From contig JAGPXD010000004.1 in the NCBI GenBank assembly GCA_020746995.1, positions 4,216,001 to 4,280,000 on the forward strand: DNA of 64,000 nt, in the 5' to 3' direction. The stretch is from Plectosphaerella cucumerina. Its lineage: Eukaryota; Ascomycota; Sordariomycetes; Glomerellales; Plectosphaerellaceae. The notes beneath the pieces were generated by a model. That model saw only the letters and a program-made list of their open reading frames with translations, was not told the DNA's origin and did not search any database. Below, one piece after another: positions 31,946 to 42,820 of the stretch. The position numbers and the translations under genes are program-made. The first letter of the stretch is position 1. The number at the start of each line of letters is the position of its first letter.

Positions 31946-32475
31946 GTTGAAGCTGTCCCGACCAGTGCAGTGATCACAGGTCCTGGGGACTCGGATGTGA
32001 TGGGAGAGCTTGAAGATGATGCGCGGCACATGTATCGGCGGGCCAGAAGAACGCGACCGAAGGCCGGGGGCTGGACCGAGGCTTCGAGTCGGGGCCGGTG
32101 GCCGGTACCAAGGTACAGTGACAGGCCTGATGGAGTCTAGCGTATTGGGAGACAGACTGCTTACCTAAGTCTGTGCATTTTACGCCCAACTCGAACCTGA
32201 CATCCCATGTTTGGGCGCGACGACGCATCGGCCAATCACCAGCGGCATCCCTTTGTTTACTGCTCTCAGTACCTTATCCTCACAGCAACACCACCACCCC
32301 CACCACTTGCGCTCGCGACCACGGATCACTCCAGCTTCACCGACGAAATCACACCGCTATCGCAGACATATCGCTCCAGCTGCTGAATATCGAGCTTCCT
32401 CCGAACTTCACTTTCACACGACGACTGACCGGGCCGCCCACAAGACGGCAACGGCACCAAAAGCTCCCCCGCACC
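31946..32475. promoter_or_regulatory. Shared divergent promoter region of PEX14 and NDC80
   Basis: 530 bp separate the two start codons. A CCAAT sequence (ggCCAATcac, about 32231-32235) lies nearer to NDC80, and C/A-rich leader-like sequence with CACCACC repeats (about 32287-32305) follows. No TATA box stands out on either side. No gene in this stretch. Confidence 0.55.
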
Positions 32476-34802
32476 ATGTCGCAAGACACCGGCCTTTGGA
32501 GTGTCCGCCGGCCACGCGAGGCAAGTACAAGTACCCTTGTACCCCATGCGGATGAGGGCGCCCTCGGGCCAGTCGCAACACCCCGACTGACCTGGCGCTT
32601 TTGCAGACTCTTGGAAGCATCAACCTCAACTCTAACCTCCCCCAGCCCGCGTCCGCCATGAAGCGATCCAGCTCCGCGGCCGGCGCGCCCTTTTCGAATG
32701 GCCATGTGCGCTCCATGTCCGGGTCTAGACAGTCGCTGGCAATGTCGCGACCAAGCCAGCCCCTCTTCAACCGCTCCTCGTCCGGCACGAACCTCGCAGA
32801 TATGGGACTGTCGTCCATCAAGAGACAGTCCACGCTTCGCGACGCCAAAAGCTTTGCGCCGACTCCCTCGCACGCGCGCACCTCGTCGACGGATGCCGAC
32901 CGGCGCAGCAGTGTCTACCGCGCGCGCCCATCCAACAACGGCCCGATGAGCCACCAGAGCTTCTTCCAACAAGCACCACAGCCCGCAGGCGTGCCGAAAG
33001 ACCCTCGACCTCTCCGCGACCGATCGTATCAGGCCAGGATCGGGCAAGAGCTGCTCGACTACCTGGCGCAAAACAACTTTGAGATGCAGATGAAGCATAC
33101 GCTGTCGCAAAACATCATCAAGTCACCAACGCAAAAAGACTTCAACTACATGTTCCAATGGCTATACCACCGCATCGACCCGAGCTACCGGTTCCAGAAG
33201 AACATCGACCAGGAGGTGCCACCAATCCTCAAGCAGCTCCGGTACCCGTACGAAAGAAGCATCACCAAGAGCCAGATCGCGGCCGTCGGAGGCCAGAACT
33301 GGAGCACCTTCCTGGGTCTGCTGCACTGGATGATGCAGCTGGCCCAGATGCTCGACGGCTACAGCCTCAACCACTACGACGAGGCGTGCGTCGAGGCCGG
33401 CATCGATGTCAGCGGCGACCACATCATTTTCGACTTCCTGAGCAAGGCATATAGGGACTGGCTTTCCATGGATGAGGATGCTGATGACGAGGACGCCAAC
33501 CGGGTGCTCGCGCCGCACGTCGAGCTCATGGCCGCCGCCTTTGAGCGCGCTAACTCAAAATACACGTCGGAGCTGGAGATGCTCGAGGCCGAGAACAGCC
33601 GGCTGCAGCGCGAGATTGAGGACCTCGAAAAGTCGACGCCCGACCCCGCGGTCCTGGACAACCATTTCAAGATCATGGAGGAGGACAAGATCAAGTTTGA
33701 GGAGTACAACGCGCTCGCCGTCCAGCGGACAGACAAGTACGAGAGCCGCATTCAGGTTCTGCAGGAGGAGCTCGAGAAGCTCGCGCAGGAGCTTGAAGAG
33801 GCCGAGGACGAGCGGCGCGGGCTCCAGAGGGTGGTGGACGGCCAGGGCATCAGCATGCAGGATATCGACCGCATGACGTCCGAGAGGGAGCGCCTCCAAA
33901 AGGGCATTGAGTCGGCCGGCCACCGCCTGGAAGACCTCAAGAAGAAGGTGCTCGACCGGGAGTTGGAAGCGAGTCACAAGCTGGAGGAACTGGAGAGGAT
34001 GGTCGACAAGTACAACACCCTGGCGTACCAAATCGCGCTCATCCCGTCGACGGCGGCCAACGCGAACGGGCAGAACTACGAATTGCAGGTCACGGTTAGC
34101 GACGGGCCCGACTTTACAGCATCGCAGCTCCAGCTGTCCAGCGGCGCAGGGTCTTCCGACAGGCTCCTGGTCGACCCTGTCACGGGGTATCAGCCGGCGC
34201 ACATCCTCAACCTCGACCTCCGCGGACAGGTCAGGAGCAGCTTCATCAACCTGCGCAAGGAGATCTCGGACAGGAGGAGTATCGCCATGGACGTGATGAT
34301 CAAGGACCACGACCTTCTCGACGGCATCCGGGAAGCGATTGAGGACAAGCGCAGTGAGGTGGAGGCCCTGGAGCACCGAGTCCGAGCCGCCGAGGAGGAG
34401 TACGAAAAAACCAAGGAGGTGACGACAACACAAAAGATGGCTTCAGACGCGCAGATTGAGAAGATGGAGAAAGAGCTTGCGAAGATGCGGGCATCCCTGA
34501 CCGAGTCTGTGCAGCTCATGGAGCAGCGAGAGATGACGACAAGTATCGAGTGAGTACTGCTGCGCCCTCGTCCCCCTTTTCACTGCTGACTCTTGTCTAG
34601 GTACGAACAGCTGGTTCTTCGGGCCAACTCCCTGCGAGAGGAACTCCATACCGAGATTGACCGGATGCTTAACGACGTCATCAAGTTCAAGATCCACGTC
34701 CAGAAGAACCTGGACGACTACGAGGGCTTCGTGGCTGACGAGCTGGAGCGCGAGCTGGGGAGCGACGAGGCAAAGGGCGACACGCGGACCATGGACATTT
34801 GA
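32476..34802 (+). CDS. NDC80: Kinetochore protein NDC80
   Basis: Three exons, 32476-32520, 32607-34549 and 34601-34802, give 729 residues. Intron 1 is best read as a GC-AG intron (GAG|GCAAGT ... CTGAC ... TTGCAG, 86 nt), giving VRRPRETLGS, the pattern I expect for fungal NDC80; intron 2 is GT-AG. A Ser/Arg-rich N-terminal tail (to about 120), the likely Aurora B target region, precedes the calponin-homology domain (about 130-290: RPLRDRSYQARIGQELLDYL, FNYMFQWLYHRIDPSY, GGQNWSTFLGLLHWMMQLAQ). Long coiled coils then run almost to the C-terminus, broken near residues 480-580. The NDC80 complex attaches microtubules to kinetochores. Confidence 0.93.
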
Positions 34803-35051
34803 TGGCGCTTTTTGGGGCTTGACGAGGCGGGAGTGTCTGTGGACCGCCACTCATGAGGAGATGAAATGTTTGCTGCGTCGGTTTCTTGTTGGCGACACAG
34901 GCACCGACGATAATACCCCCCCTGAGCGCGTCTGTGGCGTTATTTGTGTAGGCGTTTGACCACGCCATGGAAATTTGAGTAACGGCCTCAAACTTGAGTG
35001 TGGTCGGGTTCAGAGTATATAAGAGGAGGTCTGCGCCTGTTTTGAAGAATT

Positions 35052-35936
35052 ATGGAAGAAGCGTTTGAAGAAAATTATCGTCGGAAAGTAAACATGTCGC
35101 AATCATCGACTGACAGCTATATCCAGCGACACCAGGCCAGGGGCATGGCGATGCTAGATCGGAAGCTCGAGGCTCTTCGATGCACTGTCTCGTCGCGCAT
35201 TTCATCCCAATCGCAGGCTTTTCGCCTGAAGGCACGCAGTCCTTCTGAGTGTTTGGTTGATAGGATCAAGACGCTCGAAGGTTTTCTCATCGAACTGGAG
35301 TCGCCCCGAGAGTATGTGAGGCACCGCAGCGATGCACTCTACCAAGTCACGATTCGCAACTGTCTTGACGAACTTTCCTGCCTCCGAGAGGGCATCGTGG
35401 TTACGGGCGATAGATTCGACGCAACTGCGCATAATATCCAACGACTCAAAGATTGGGTGGATGAAAATCGGGATATCATCCATACCGCCGCAGACTCACC
35501 AGATCACCCAACCAACGCAGACGCATCACTGCAACCACATCATACAGACGCATCATCGCTACCAGAACACCCAACCAACACCCTATCATGCCTCCCAACA
35601 CCTCTCAGTGATGGGAGTTCAGCCGAGGGATACTGGAGCAGACGGACAAGTCAGGCAACGACAATGAGTTTTCAGCCTAACTCATCGGAGCGCCACAGGT
35701 GGTGGCTGTCATGGGCGTCAAACTTGGAGCAGGCACCACAAGAACGATGCATTTCCAGCAGTGCTTCAAGCAGCATACACGAGGAGGACAATTCGGTTGT
35801 TGATGATGCGCCATCCAGGGAGGAAGAGGGCAAGGGCCGCAAGCGTCTTTCTAGAGGAAAGATGCGGTATGATTGGGCTCAGGGCCTTGAGTGGTGGCAG
35901 GTTTCGACCAAGCCGTGGATTGATGTCCAGCTGTAA
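35052..35936 (+). CDS. Unrecognised protein
   Basis: Intronless frame of 294 codons starting at 35052; a second ATG in good context (aacATGTCG) at 35094 is an equally likely start. A helical N-terminal half (about 15-145: LDRKLEALRCTVSSRISSQS, LVDRIKTLEGFLIELESPRE) is followed by a His/Pro/Thr-rich linker with short repeats of DHPTN/EHPTN type and a Trp-rich C-terminal part (HRWWLSWASN, MRYDWAQGLEWWQVSTKPWI). No signal peptide or membrane helix. TATA-like sequence (GTATATAAG) at about 35015-35023, 30-70 nt upstream, supports a transcribed gene. Function unknown. Confidence 0.6.
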   Translation: MEEAFEENYRRKVNMSQSSTDSYIQRHQARGMAMLDRKLEALRCTVSSRISSQSQAFRLKARSPSECLVDRIKTLEGFLIELESPREYVRHRSDALYQVTIRNCLDELSCLREGIVVTGDRFDATAHNIQRLKDWVDENRDIIHTAADSPDHPTNADASLQPHHTDASSLPEHPTNTLSCLPTPLSDGSSAEGYWSRRTSQATTMSFQPNSSERHRWWLSWASNLEQAPQERCISSSASSSIHEEDNSVVDDAPSREEEGKGRKRLSRGKMRYDWAQGLEWWQVSTKPWIDVQL

Positions 35937-36817
35937 GGAAATAATATAGATTGAATGAAGTTCTTGACGATTCATGTTCCAGTGGCCGGAGATAATGGAA
36001 CAAAGACCACTAACACCGGCCCCTGGCTTCCGGGACCCCTGTCGTGCAATCTAGTCTTCAAGGCCTAGCCCCGATTTCAGGTCCGAATGCGAAGGTATTG
36101 AATACCAAAGCACTGTGTTGAAGCACCCTTGAAGGTGAGGATAGAAGTGTTCACGATGTTTGAGTTGCAGGTCAGTCTAGTGGCTTGCAATGCGAGGTGT
36201 CAAAGACCTGTTTTGATACCACCCATACCTGGGTAGTTTGTCTTCCTTGTTCAAATATCTAGAACATGTACTGGTACAGGGACCCGGTAAGTCCGGGGAC
36301 AGCTAGAAGCACCTAAAACCACAAGGCTTCTTCCGCTCCATCAGTCCAGTTCCCCAGCAGCACTACCGCATGCTAAACTCCTTCCCGGCGAGTAGATGCC
36401 CCAGGGAAAATGGTGACGTGCTGGATACGTGCTACTGACCGGAGCCAGGCCGGGACAGGCCGAGACTACCGGGGCACAGACCGGGGGGAGGAGCTTTGAC
36501 CGGCCGTTGATGACGCCGGACATAACGGGGGCACGACGCAACAAAATCTCGGCCCATCCTCCCAGTCGCGCGGGTCCCTCGGAAAGCTGTGCTACTTTTT
36601 TTTCACACACTATCCAAGCCATCCGCCGGTCGACAACACAGCCTCAGCGTGACATTCCTTGACCAGGGGCACGCGGACAAGGCGGGCGGACGGACGAATA
36701 CAACACACACACACCCAGGCTGACACACCTTGCAGCATCCCGTCAGCCCCCCCCTCCCCCTCGGTCTATATATGGCCAGACACCCCCCTCTCCCGCTCCT
36801 CCCTTCTCTCCGCCATC
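35937..36817. other. Intergenic; promoter of the NAPE-PLD-like gene
   Basis: No supported gene. A CTATATATGG sequence at about 36764-36773, about 50 nt before the ATG at 36818, could be a TATA element, and a CA microsatellite-like run lies at about 36699-36716. Frames at 36429-36662 lack features. Confidence 0.5.
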
Positions 36818-38169
36818 ATGTCCCGTCACCTCCGCAACGCCCTGCGCAACCTCTGGCGACCCACGACGACGAAGCCTGTCACCGCCGGCCTTAAGAGAGC
36901 CTCCGCGCCGCTGTCCGCCATGGCATCCCTCGCAGTTGCCTCGTATACCTCGACCATCACCAAGGCGCCCGGCATCACCAATGCTCCCGAGAATGTCTCC
37001 GCCAAAGCTCACCACGTCAAGAAGGGTGATCATACCGTCAGCTTCAAGAACCCGCACCCTTCGTACAGTGACATTGGCCCGGCTACCATCCTCAAGCATG
37101 TCCTGTGGTGCGTCACCTCCGTCTATCTCCCCCAGCATGGCTTCCCCAGCTGACCTAGTATTCCTCCCCCAGGCCGAACCTGAGCGGCAACATCAAGCAG
37201 CCCGACACCTCTCCCCCGACCGTCCCCGTCGTCAAGCCCGACTTCCTCCCCACCCGCTCCTCCTCCGACAAGCTGCGCGCCACCTGGCTCGGCCACGCCT
37301 GCTACTACGTCGAGTTCCCCTCGGGCCTGCGCGTCCTCTTCGACCCCGTCTTCGAGGATCGCTGCTCCCCCTTCACCTTCATGGGTCCCTCCCGCTACAC
37401 CAAGCGCCCCTGCGACCTGGCCGAGATCCCCTTTGTCGACGCCGTCGTCATCAGCCACAGCCACTACGACCACCTCTCCCACACCTCGGTCCTCGAGATC
37501 CAGAAACACAACCCCAACGCCCACTTCTTCGTCGGCCTCGGTCTCGAGTCGTGGTTCAAAAAGGCCGGCCTCCAGAACGTCACCGAGCTCGACTGGTGGG
37601 AAAACGCCGAGGTCGAGCTGACCGTCAACAAGCAGCCGGAAGCCGGCGACAGCAAAGATCCCCAGACCATCAGCGCCACAATCTCCTGCCTGCCCTGCCA
37701 GCACACCTCGGCCCGCACCCCGTTCGACAAGGACACGACGCTCTGGTGCTCCTGGGCCGTCATCACCGGTGGCAAATCCGTCTGGTTCGGCGGCGACACG
37801 GGCTACCGCGCCGTCCCCCGAGACGGCATGGACCTCGACTCCCCCGAGTTCCTCGCCCTCCCCGTCTGCCCCCAGTTCAAGGAGATCGGCGACCACCGGG
37901 GACCCTTCGACCTCGGCCTCATCCCCATCGGCGCCTACTACCCCCGCATCGCCTTCTCCGGCATGCACGCCAACCCCTACGACTCGGTCGACATCTTCCA
38001 GGACACACGCTGCCAGCGCGCCATGGGCATCCACTGGGGCACATGGGCCCTGACTTATGAGGAGGTCCTGGAGCCTCCGAAGCTGCTGCAGGATGCCATG
38101 AGGCGCAAGGGGCTGCCTGTCACGGGCGTGTTTGACGTCTGCGACATTGGCGAGAGCCGCGAGTTCTAG
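36818..38169 (+). CDS. NAPE-PLD-like metallo-beta-lactamase-fold hydrolase (FMP30-like)
   Basis: Two exons, 36818-37107 and 37173-38169, give 428 residues; the 65-nt GT-AG intron ends in CCCCCAG. The zinc motif HxHxDH is intact (VISHSHYDHLSH), preceded by TWLGHACYYVEFPSGLRVLFDP and followed by the other metal ligands (LPCQHTSAR, WFGGDTGYR, GMHANPYD and IHWGTWALTYE). This is the layout of N-acyl-phosphatidylethanolamine-hydrolysing phospholipase D, which releases N-acylethanolamines; the yeast relative FMP30 is a mitochondrial inner-membrane protein. The first 60 residues are Arg-rich and free of acidic residues (MSRHLRNALRNLWRPTTTKP), which fits a mitochondrial presequence. An internal ATG (MASLAV) after a further 35 codons is possible but would lose that. 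Confidence 0.88.
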
Positions 38170-38534
38170 GGGCGTATTGTATCAACAGAGTTGCTTAAAG
38201 GGAAGCGAGGCGTTCAGCGGGAGAGCCACATCTCAGGACTAGAGCCAGACTTGGCCGGGAAATATCTCCGCCTATAGAGAGTCTGGACGAGACTTCATGT
38301 ACCATTGCTATCGTATTGGGTGAAAGACCCAGCAAAAGATGCACATCAAGAGAACGTTCAGAAGTAAGATGATGATTGCAGTAGAGTCGTGATATCTTGA
38401 TACAAAGCCGCTATGATGACGACCACTCCCCTCCCCAGGACGATCCGTAGAGCACTTCCATAAGATGCGTCCCATCCTTCCTGGTGCGTCTCCCCTAAAC
38501 GCCATGAACACCAAAAACAGAGTCCCCTTGCTTT
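38170..38534. other. Convergent spacer
   Basis: Lies between the stops of the NAPE-PLD-like gene and the minus-strand CCC1-like gene. No gene supported. Confidence 0.45.
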
Positions 38535-39463
38535 TCACTGGTTCGCAATCCCATCAAACAGCTTCACCAACCCCATGGCCGCGCCAGCAGCCGCGCCTCC
38601 GACAACGACCATCTCTGCACCACCAACCACACCCTCCCACACCCTCTGCTTGCCAGACCAGCCGCTGACAGCACACGTCTTGGTGTAGCCGAACACGAAC
38701 AGCGCAACGGCCATGACACCGATGGAAATCCACAGGGCGAGGTCGACGCGCGCCTCGGAGACGAAGAAGTAAGGCATGAGAGGGAGGAGGCCGCCGAAGA
38801 AGTAACCGGCTGCGATGGTCAGGGCGGAGATGGCGGCGCGGTTGGAAGCTGGTTCCTGGGCGCAGTGGCCGAAACGCATGAGGAAATCGACTTGCGAGGC
38901 GGGGGAGCGGGCGAGGTGGCGGGAGAAGTCCTCGAGGAGGTGAGGGGGGAGATCGTAGGAGGCGAAGACGTCGCGGACCGTGTCGGCTGCGGCGCCCGTG
39001 GGGTCGAGGTCGACTTGCCTCTCGCACTGGTTGCGGGTTTCGCGGTAGGAAGCACTGGGAAGGTCAGTAAGATGTCGAATAGGGGTGTGGGATGTAAAAC
39101 TTACGCTTCACTCTTGGCACCCAGATAACCACCCAGACCCATCGAGATGGCACCGGCAATGAGTTCCGCAAGACCGCCGTAGATGACGACCTTTGTCTGG
39201 CCCAGGGCGGAGAGACCAGCCGTCAGGGCAAAGGGAACGGTGAGACCGTCCGAGAGACCGATGGTGGCGTCTGAGATGATGCGGGCGTCGATCTTGAAGC
39301 CCTGCGAGGTCTTTGATGAGACGTCCTCGTCGTTGTCGAGCTTGGGGGATGAGAGGAGGGGTTGCCTCTCGGGGTCTGAGATTGTATCTTCCGAAGCCGT
39401 GCTGCCGGGACCCTTGCGGCCCGGCTGGCCGAGGAGCATGTTCTTGATGGAGACGAGGGACAT
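38535..39463 (-). CDS. Vacuolar iron/manganese transporter, CCC1/VIT1 family
   Basis: Two exons on the minus strand, 39463-39105 and 39054-38535, give 292 residues; the 50-nt intron is GT-AG with a CTTACTGAC branch region. After a 55-residue cytosolic tail come the family's first helices with the signature RIISDATIGLSDGLTVPFAL, GLSALGQTKVVIYGGLAELI and GAISMGLGGYLGAKSEAASY. The cytosolic metal-binding loop contains Cys and acidic residues (ETRNQCERQVDLDP, EDFSRHL, FLMRFGHC). Three more helices follow (ISALTIAAGYFFGGLLPLMP, DLALWISIGVMAVALFVFGY and the C-terminal AEMVVVGGAAAGAAMGLVKL). CCC1 moves Fe2+ and Mn2+ into the vacuole for storage and detoxification. Family and topology are clear; the metal preference is inferred. 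Confidence 0.9.
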
Positions 39464-40909
39464 GGTGTCTTATAACTCCGTGTATGTTGTGTAAAGGGGT
39501 GGACTTGTCGGTGAGGAGAGCTCTGGAGCTCAGGGTAGCTTGTTGGATAGCTTCTTAAGTGGCGTATAAGTCGCAGTGGTGAAGACAACGGAAGACTTCT
39601 GGAAGATGCTTGATGCTCGATGCTCGGGACTGGATCTACAGATCTACTTGGCAACGGGAAACAGTAAACACGGCGGAACACAACCTAAGGAGAAGGACAA
39701 GATATTATATCTCCCACCACCCTGCCAAGAAATCCCATCTCAACGGTGAAAGATTGCCAGTGCGGAGCTAGGCACGCCTCCTGCTCCCTGCGGAATGGAG
39801 AAGCGCCGTGAAACCAGGTCGAAAGAGTACAGGCGCGAAGCTCTGTTTGGTCACCCTTTGTAATCGCCTATGCGCGGGCTATGATTGGTCGAATGTGCAA
39901 AAGGGACGTGTCTGATTGGTCCAAAGTACGGAGTGGGGGTCCAACAGGACGACAACCCTCGATGCCGGCGACCCGGAGGTCAACGAAGCTCCGTTATGCC
40001 CGACGTGGCTTTTAGACGAATGGACTCGGTGTGAATGGCTGACGATGGGCAAGACGGGTTTTTCAAGAATGCCGAGCTGTTGCTCTCTGTCAGCTTTGCG
40101 GACATTGGTAGGGGAGATGCGTAGGCGGTGTTGCCACGGCAGAGCTCATGACTAGTACACCATGACCTCGTTTTTAGGGGTCCACTGGTGCACGACCACC
40201 ACACCTGCCTAGACCATCCAGAGACCCTGAAAGGGATGGCAGATTTCTCAGCTCTCCCTCCAGTCCACATACAGACCTAGTCCAGATATCAGGGGTCCTC
40301 AGTGGAGTGCTAAAAGTCTGTCCTTCTGGATTCGAAAAGAGGGCTCAAGGTCAGACGCCAGGCAAGGCCAGTCGGGTGCAGGGCGTGTCGATCCCACGGA
40401 GGCTTCCCTCGGGGAGATAATGTACAATATTCCTGGCAACATGGCCAACTTCTGGCCCTGCGTTATGCTGTACGTACAGGTGCCCCGTCTCGTATCTCGG
40501 GGAAGTATTCCGCACCGACCGTGGCTCTTGTACAGCACAAGAATGGGCCACTGCTCCATCTGGACCCCTAGGCTGGAGCCCTGGCCTCCTCCGCGGCGAC
40601 TCTACGGACTGGGGTCGGTCCAGTAAGATTCGAGGTGTTGGCAATATCCCCGTGGTCGATTTGCCCAGAAGAGCTTGCTCGATGCTCTAAATGTTGTTGA
40701 GAAGAGCTGCAGCCGCTGACACTGGAGGCTGGATGCCAGCGAGTTCCATGTTAAGCCCTTAGCCATGGCTGGGGTCTCTGCAGTTACCACCGCACAAGAA
40801 AATGTCGAGTTGTGCAGGCCGAACTGCTCTCGTTGGTAATGAGGCGATGCCAGACGCACACAGATCCGTGTCTGCGTCCAGTCAAGCGCCTGCTGTCCTG
40901 GCTCCCCGC
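39464..40909. other. Intergenic, 1.4 kb, nothing clear
   Basis: Should hold the promoter of the CCC1-like gene and the 3' UTR of ERCC1. CCAAT-type sequences (GATTGG at about 39882 and 39913) lie about 420-450 bp upstream of the CCC1-like start. Frames at 40299-40859 on both strands show no features. Confidence 0.45.
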
Positions 40910-42141
40910 TCAGCCCTTCTCGCGAAGTCGGGCAAGAGCCGCAGCAACCCCGTCTGTCAACTCCTCGGCTGCTGCTGAGCTGCTGCTCTCGCCATCCTTC
41001 GACCTCTGACGGGCCTCCGCCTCCGCCGTCTTCTGCGACTCCTCAATCGCCAAGGCAATCATAGCCTCCTCATCATCTTGGAAAGCCGCATCTGGCCTCT
41101 GCTTCTCCCGACTCGGCCCAGCCTCCTCAGCAGGTGTTGACGTCGACGAAGTCGCGTAGGACTGCATCTCCCTCAGCGGCACCCTTCCAATCGGCACAGC
41201 ACCGTCAAGCCTCGACGGCGTACTCGTGCCGCCCTCACCAGTGACTTCGCCAATCTTCCTCTTGGCCGCCTTCTGCACGCGAAACGGCTCCTCCACCGCC
41301 GCAACCCATTTCTTGACCTTTGTCGACCCCCACCCCCCGATGAGGTTGATCTCCCCCGAGTCGGCGTTAATGGCGTCCTTGAGCGTGCCAAAGTTGCTCA
41401 CCAGCGCAATGGCGTCGGCCTTGTTCACGCTCCTCGGCACCGTAACGAAATCAACCAGCTTCTCCGCGTAGCTCGACGACTGCTGGCCCCGGATGGCGCT
41501 GAAGTTGGCGTGCTCGTATGACTTGTACAGCTCCAGGTACCGAGCCGCCTCAGCGGCCGACCAGCACAGGACAAGAGTGACGTCGTAGACGAGGGCGGTC
41601 TTGGCGAGCTCCCGTAATGGGTCCTCGTGGTTGGGAATGTCCACCATTGTGAGAAGGATGCGGACGTTGTACTTGCCCTGCAGGTTACGGATGCGCTGGT
41701 AGATGTACTCTGGGTGGAGGCGGTGGTATTTGAGGCTGGCATGATGTGAGCGATGCGAAGGGGAGAGACGCGGCGGAGCACTCGCCTGAGGAATAACGCG
41801 CATGTGGTCTGTCCCAGGAGATAGTCGGCCGGAATGTCACTGTACTCCCACGCAAAGGAGCGGATGGATGACAGAACCGGGTTGCCTCTTTGGCGGGGGG
41901 AGACCTTGATGTTCGAGCCGGACGATCGCGCCGGCAGGGCCTGTGGCTTAGGCTGGACTGGCTTCCCGTCGGCTGTTCTTTGTGGAGGAAGCTTGTCGAG
42001 CCGCTGGGGAGTCGGTTGCTGGACCCGGGGTGGCTGCGGCTGCTGCTGCACGGGAGGTCTCGAGGACTGCGCTGAGCCTGTGGTCCCTGTGGCTGCCAGG
42101 GCGGCTAGAAAGTCATCGTCGGCGCCGAAATCGTCGTCCAT
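40910..42141 (-). CDS. RAD10: DNA excision repair protein ERCC1/RAD10
   Basis: Two exons on the minus strand, 42141-41786 and 41735-40910, give 393 residues. The intron (about 50 nt) is GC-AG (CAG|GCGAGT ... CCAG); the join CALFL-SLKYHRLHPEYI is a conserved ERCC1 stretch and no GT donor nearby keeps the frame. Residues 1-80 are Pro/Gln-rich. The central nuclease-like domain (about 82-200) has GNPVLSSIRSFAWEYSDIPA and DYLLGQTTCALFL; the tandem helix-hairpin-helix region follows (SVNKADAIALVSNFGTLKDA, LIGGWGSTKVKKWVAAVEEP). ERCC1 with XPF/RAD1 cuts 5' of lesions and in single-strand annealing. The C-terminal 130 residues extend beyond the human protein and hold an acidic DDEEAMIALAIEES stretch that fits a ubiquitin-interacting motif. 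Confidence 0.92.
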
Positions 42142-42820
42142 GGTGAAACAAAGACCTAGAAACGCCGGGAAATGCTCCAGATCAACGGCAAGACGAGCGG
42201 CGGTGCCATCGCTGACGTCTGCCGATGAGTGCTTGGAGGGAGGGCGTCATGATGTGTGAATGAAGCCGAGACAGAGTCCAGCTTTATCGATAACAACATT
42301 ATGTAAGCGAGAGGCCGCAACAACGAAACCACGGTGTCGGTTCCTCCAATATCCCGCATCACGCAGAATGAACGCACTTCCTTCCTCAGCCGTCAAAAGG
42401 AGGCGCGTCAGGACTGACCAGTGTGCTGGCTTGTTGGCGGACTCTCGTCGCATTACGGGGAAAGCAACATTCCGATACCCAGTGAAATAGGGATACTCCC
42501 TTCATATCTGATTCTTCTTGTACATCTACTCGCCTGTCTCAAGATCGGATCGAGCAAGGTTATTAAGGTTGAGTTTCCCGATGATGAGTTTAGGAGAAGC
42601 GGTCCTTCGCCAAAACCCATGATCGGGACATTCAACCCTAATAACCTTGCTCGATCCGACTTTGAGATAGGTAGGCCCTCAAATATCATTTGGCACATTT
42701 TTGGCCATGTCAGATTCAAATTACAAAGCGGCAGCATGTCTAGCTGCCGCTCTATTACCCTAAACTCCAGTGCTCCCATATCTTGGTATCACGTACTCAT
42801 ACATCGTAGCGCCGCCCCGT
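42142..42820. other. Intergenic containing a large palindrome
   Basis: Lies between the ERCC1 promoter side and the 3' end of the next minus-strand gene. Apart from the palindrome at 42533-42671 it holds a short perfect hairpin, GCGGCAGC and GCTGCCGC with a 7-nt loop, at about 42730-42752. No gene supported. Confidence 0.6.
42533..42671. repeat. Near-perfect palindrome (foldback), about 66-nt arms
   Basis: The left arm from 42533 and the right arm to 42671 are reverse complements with about 54 of 63 core positions matching and a centre near 42602 of only a few bases. The arms share GGATCGAGCAAGGTTATTA. There is no clear target duplication at the ends. The region could be a foldback transposon remnant or be transcribed as a hairpin RNA, for example in the 3' UTR of the neighbouring minus-strand gene. 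Confidence 0.75.

Noticed and set aside
32349..33110. 253-codon minus-strand frame
   Set aside because: Antisense shadow of NDC80, whose N-terminal coding sequence is clear on the other strand.
42730..42752. Short hairpin as a transcription terminator
   Set aside because: Intrinsic terminators are bacterial; in a fungal nuclear genome a short GC hairpin has no such meaning.
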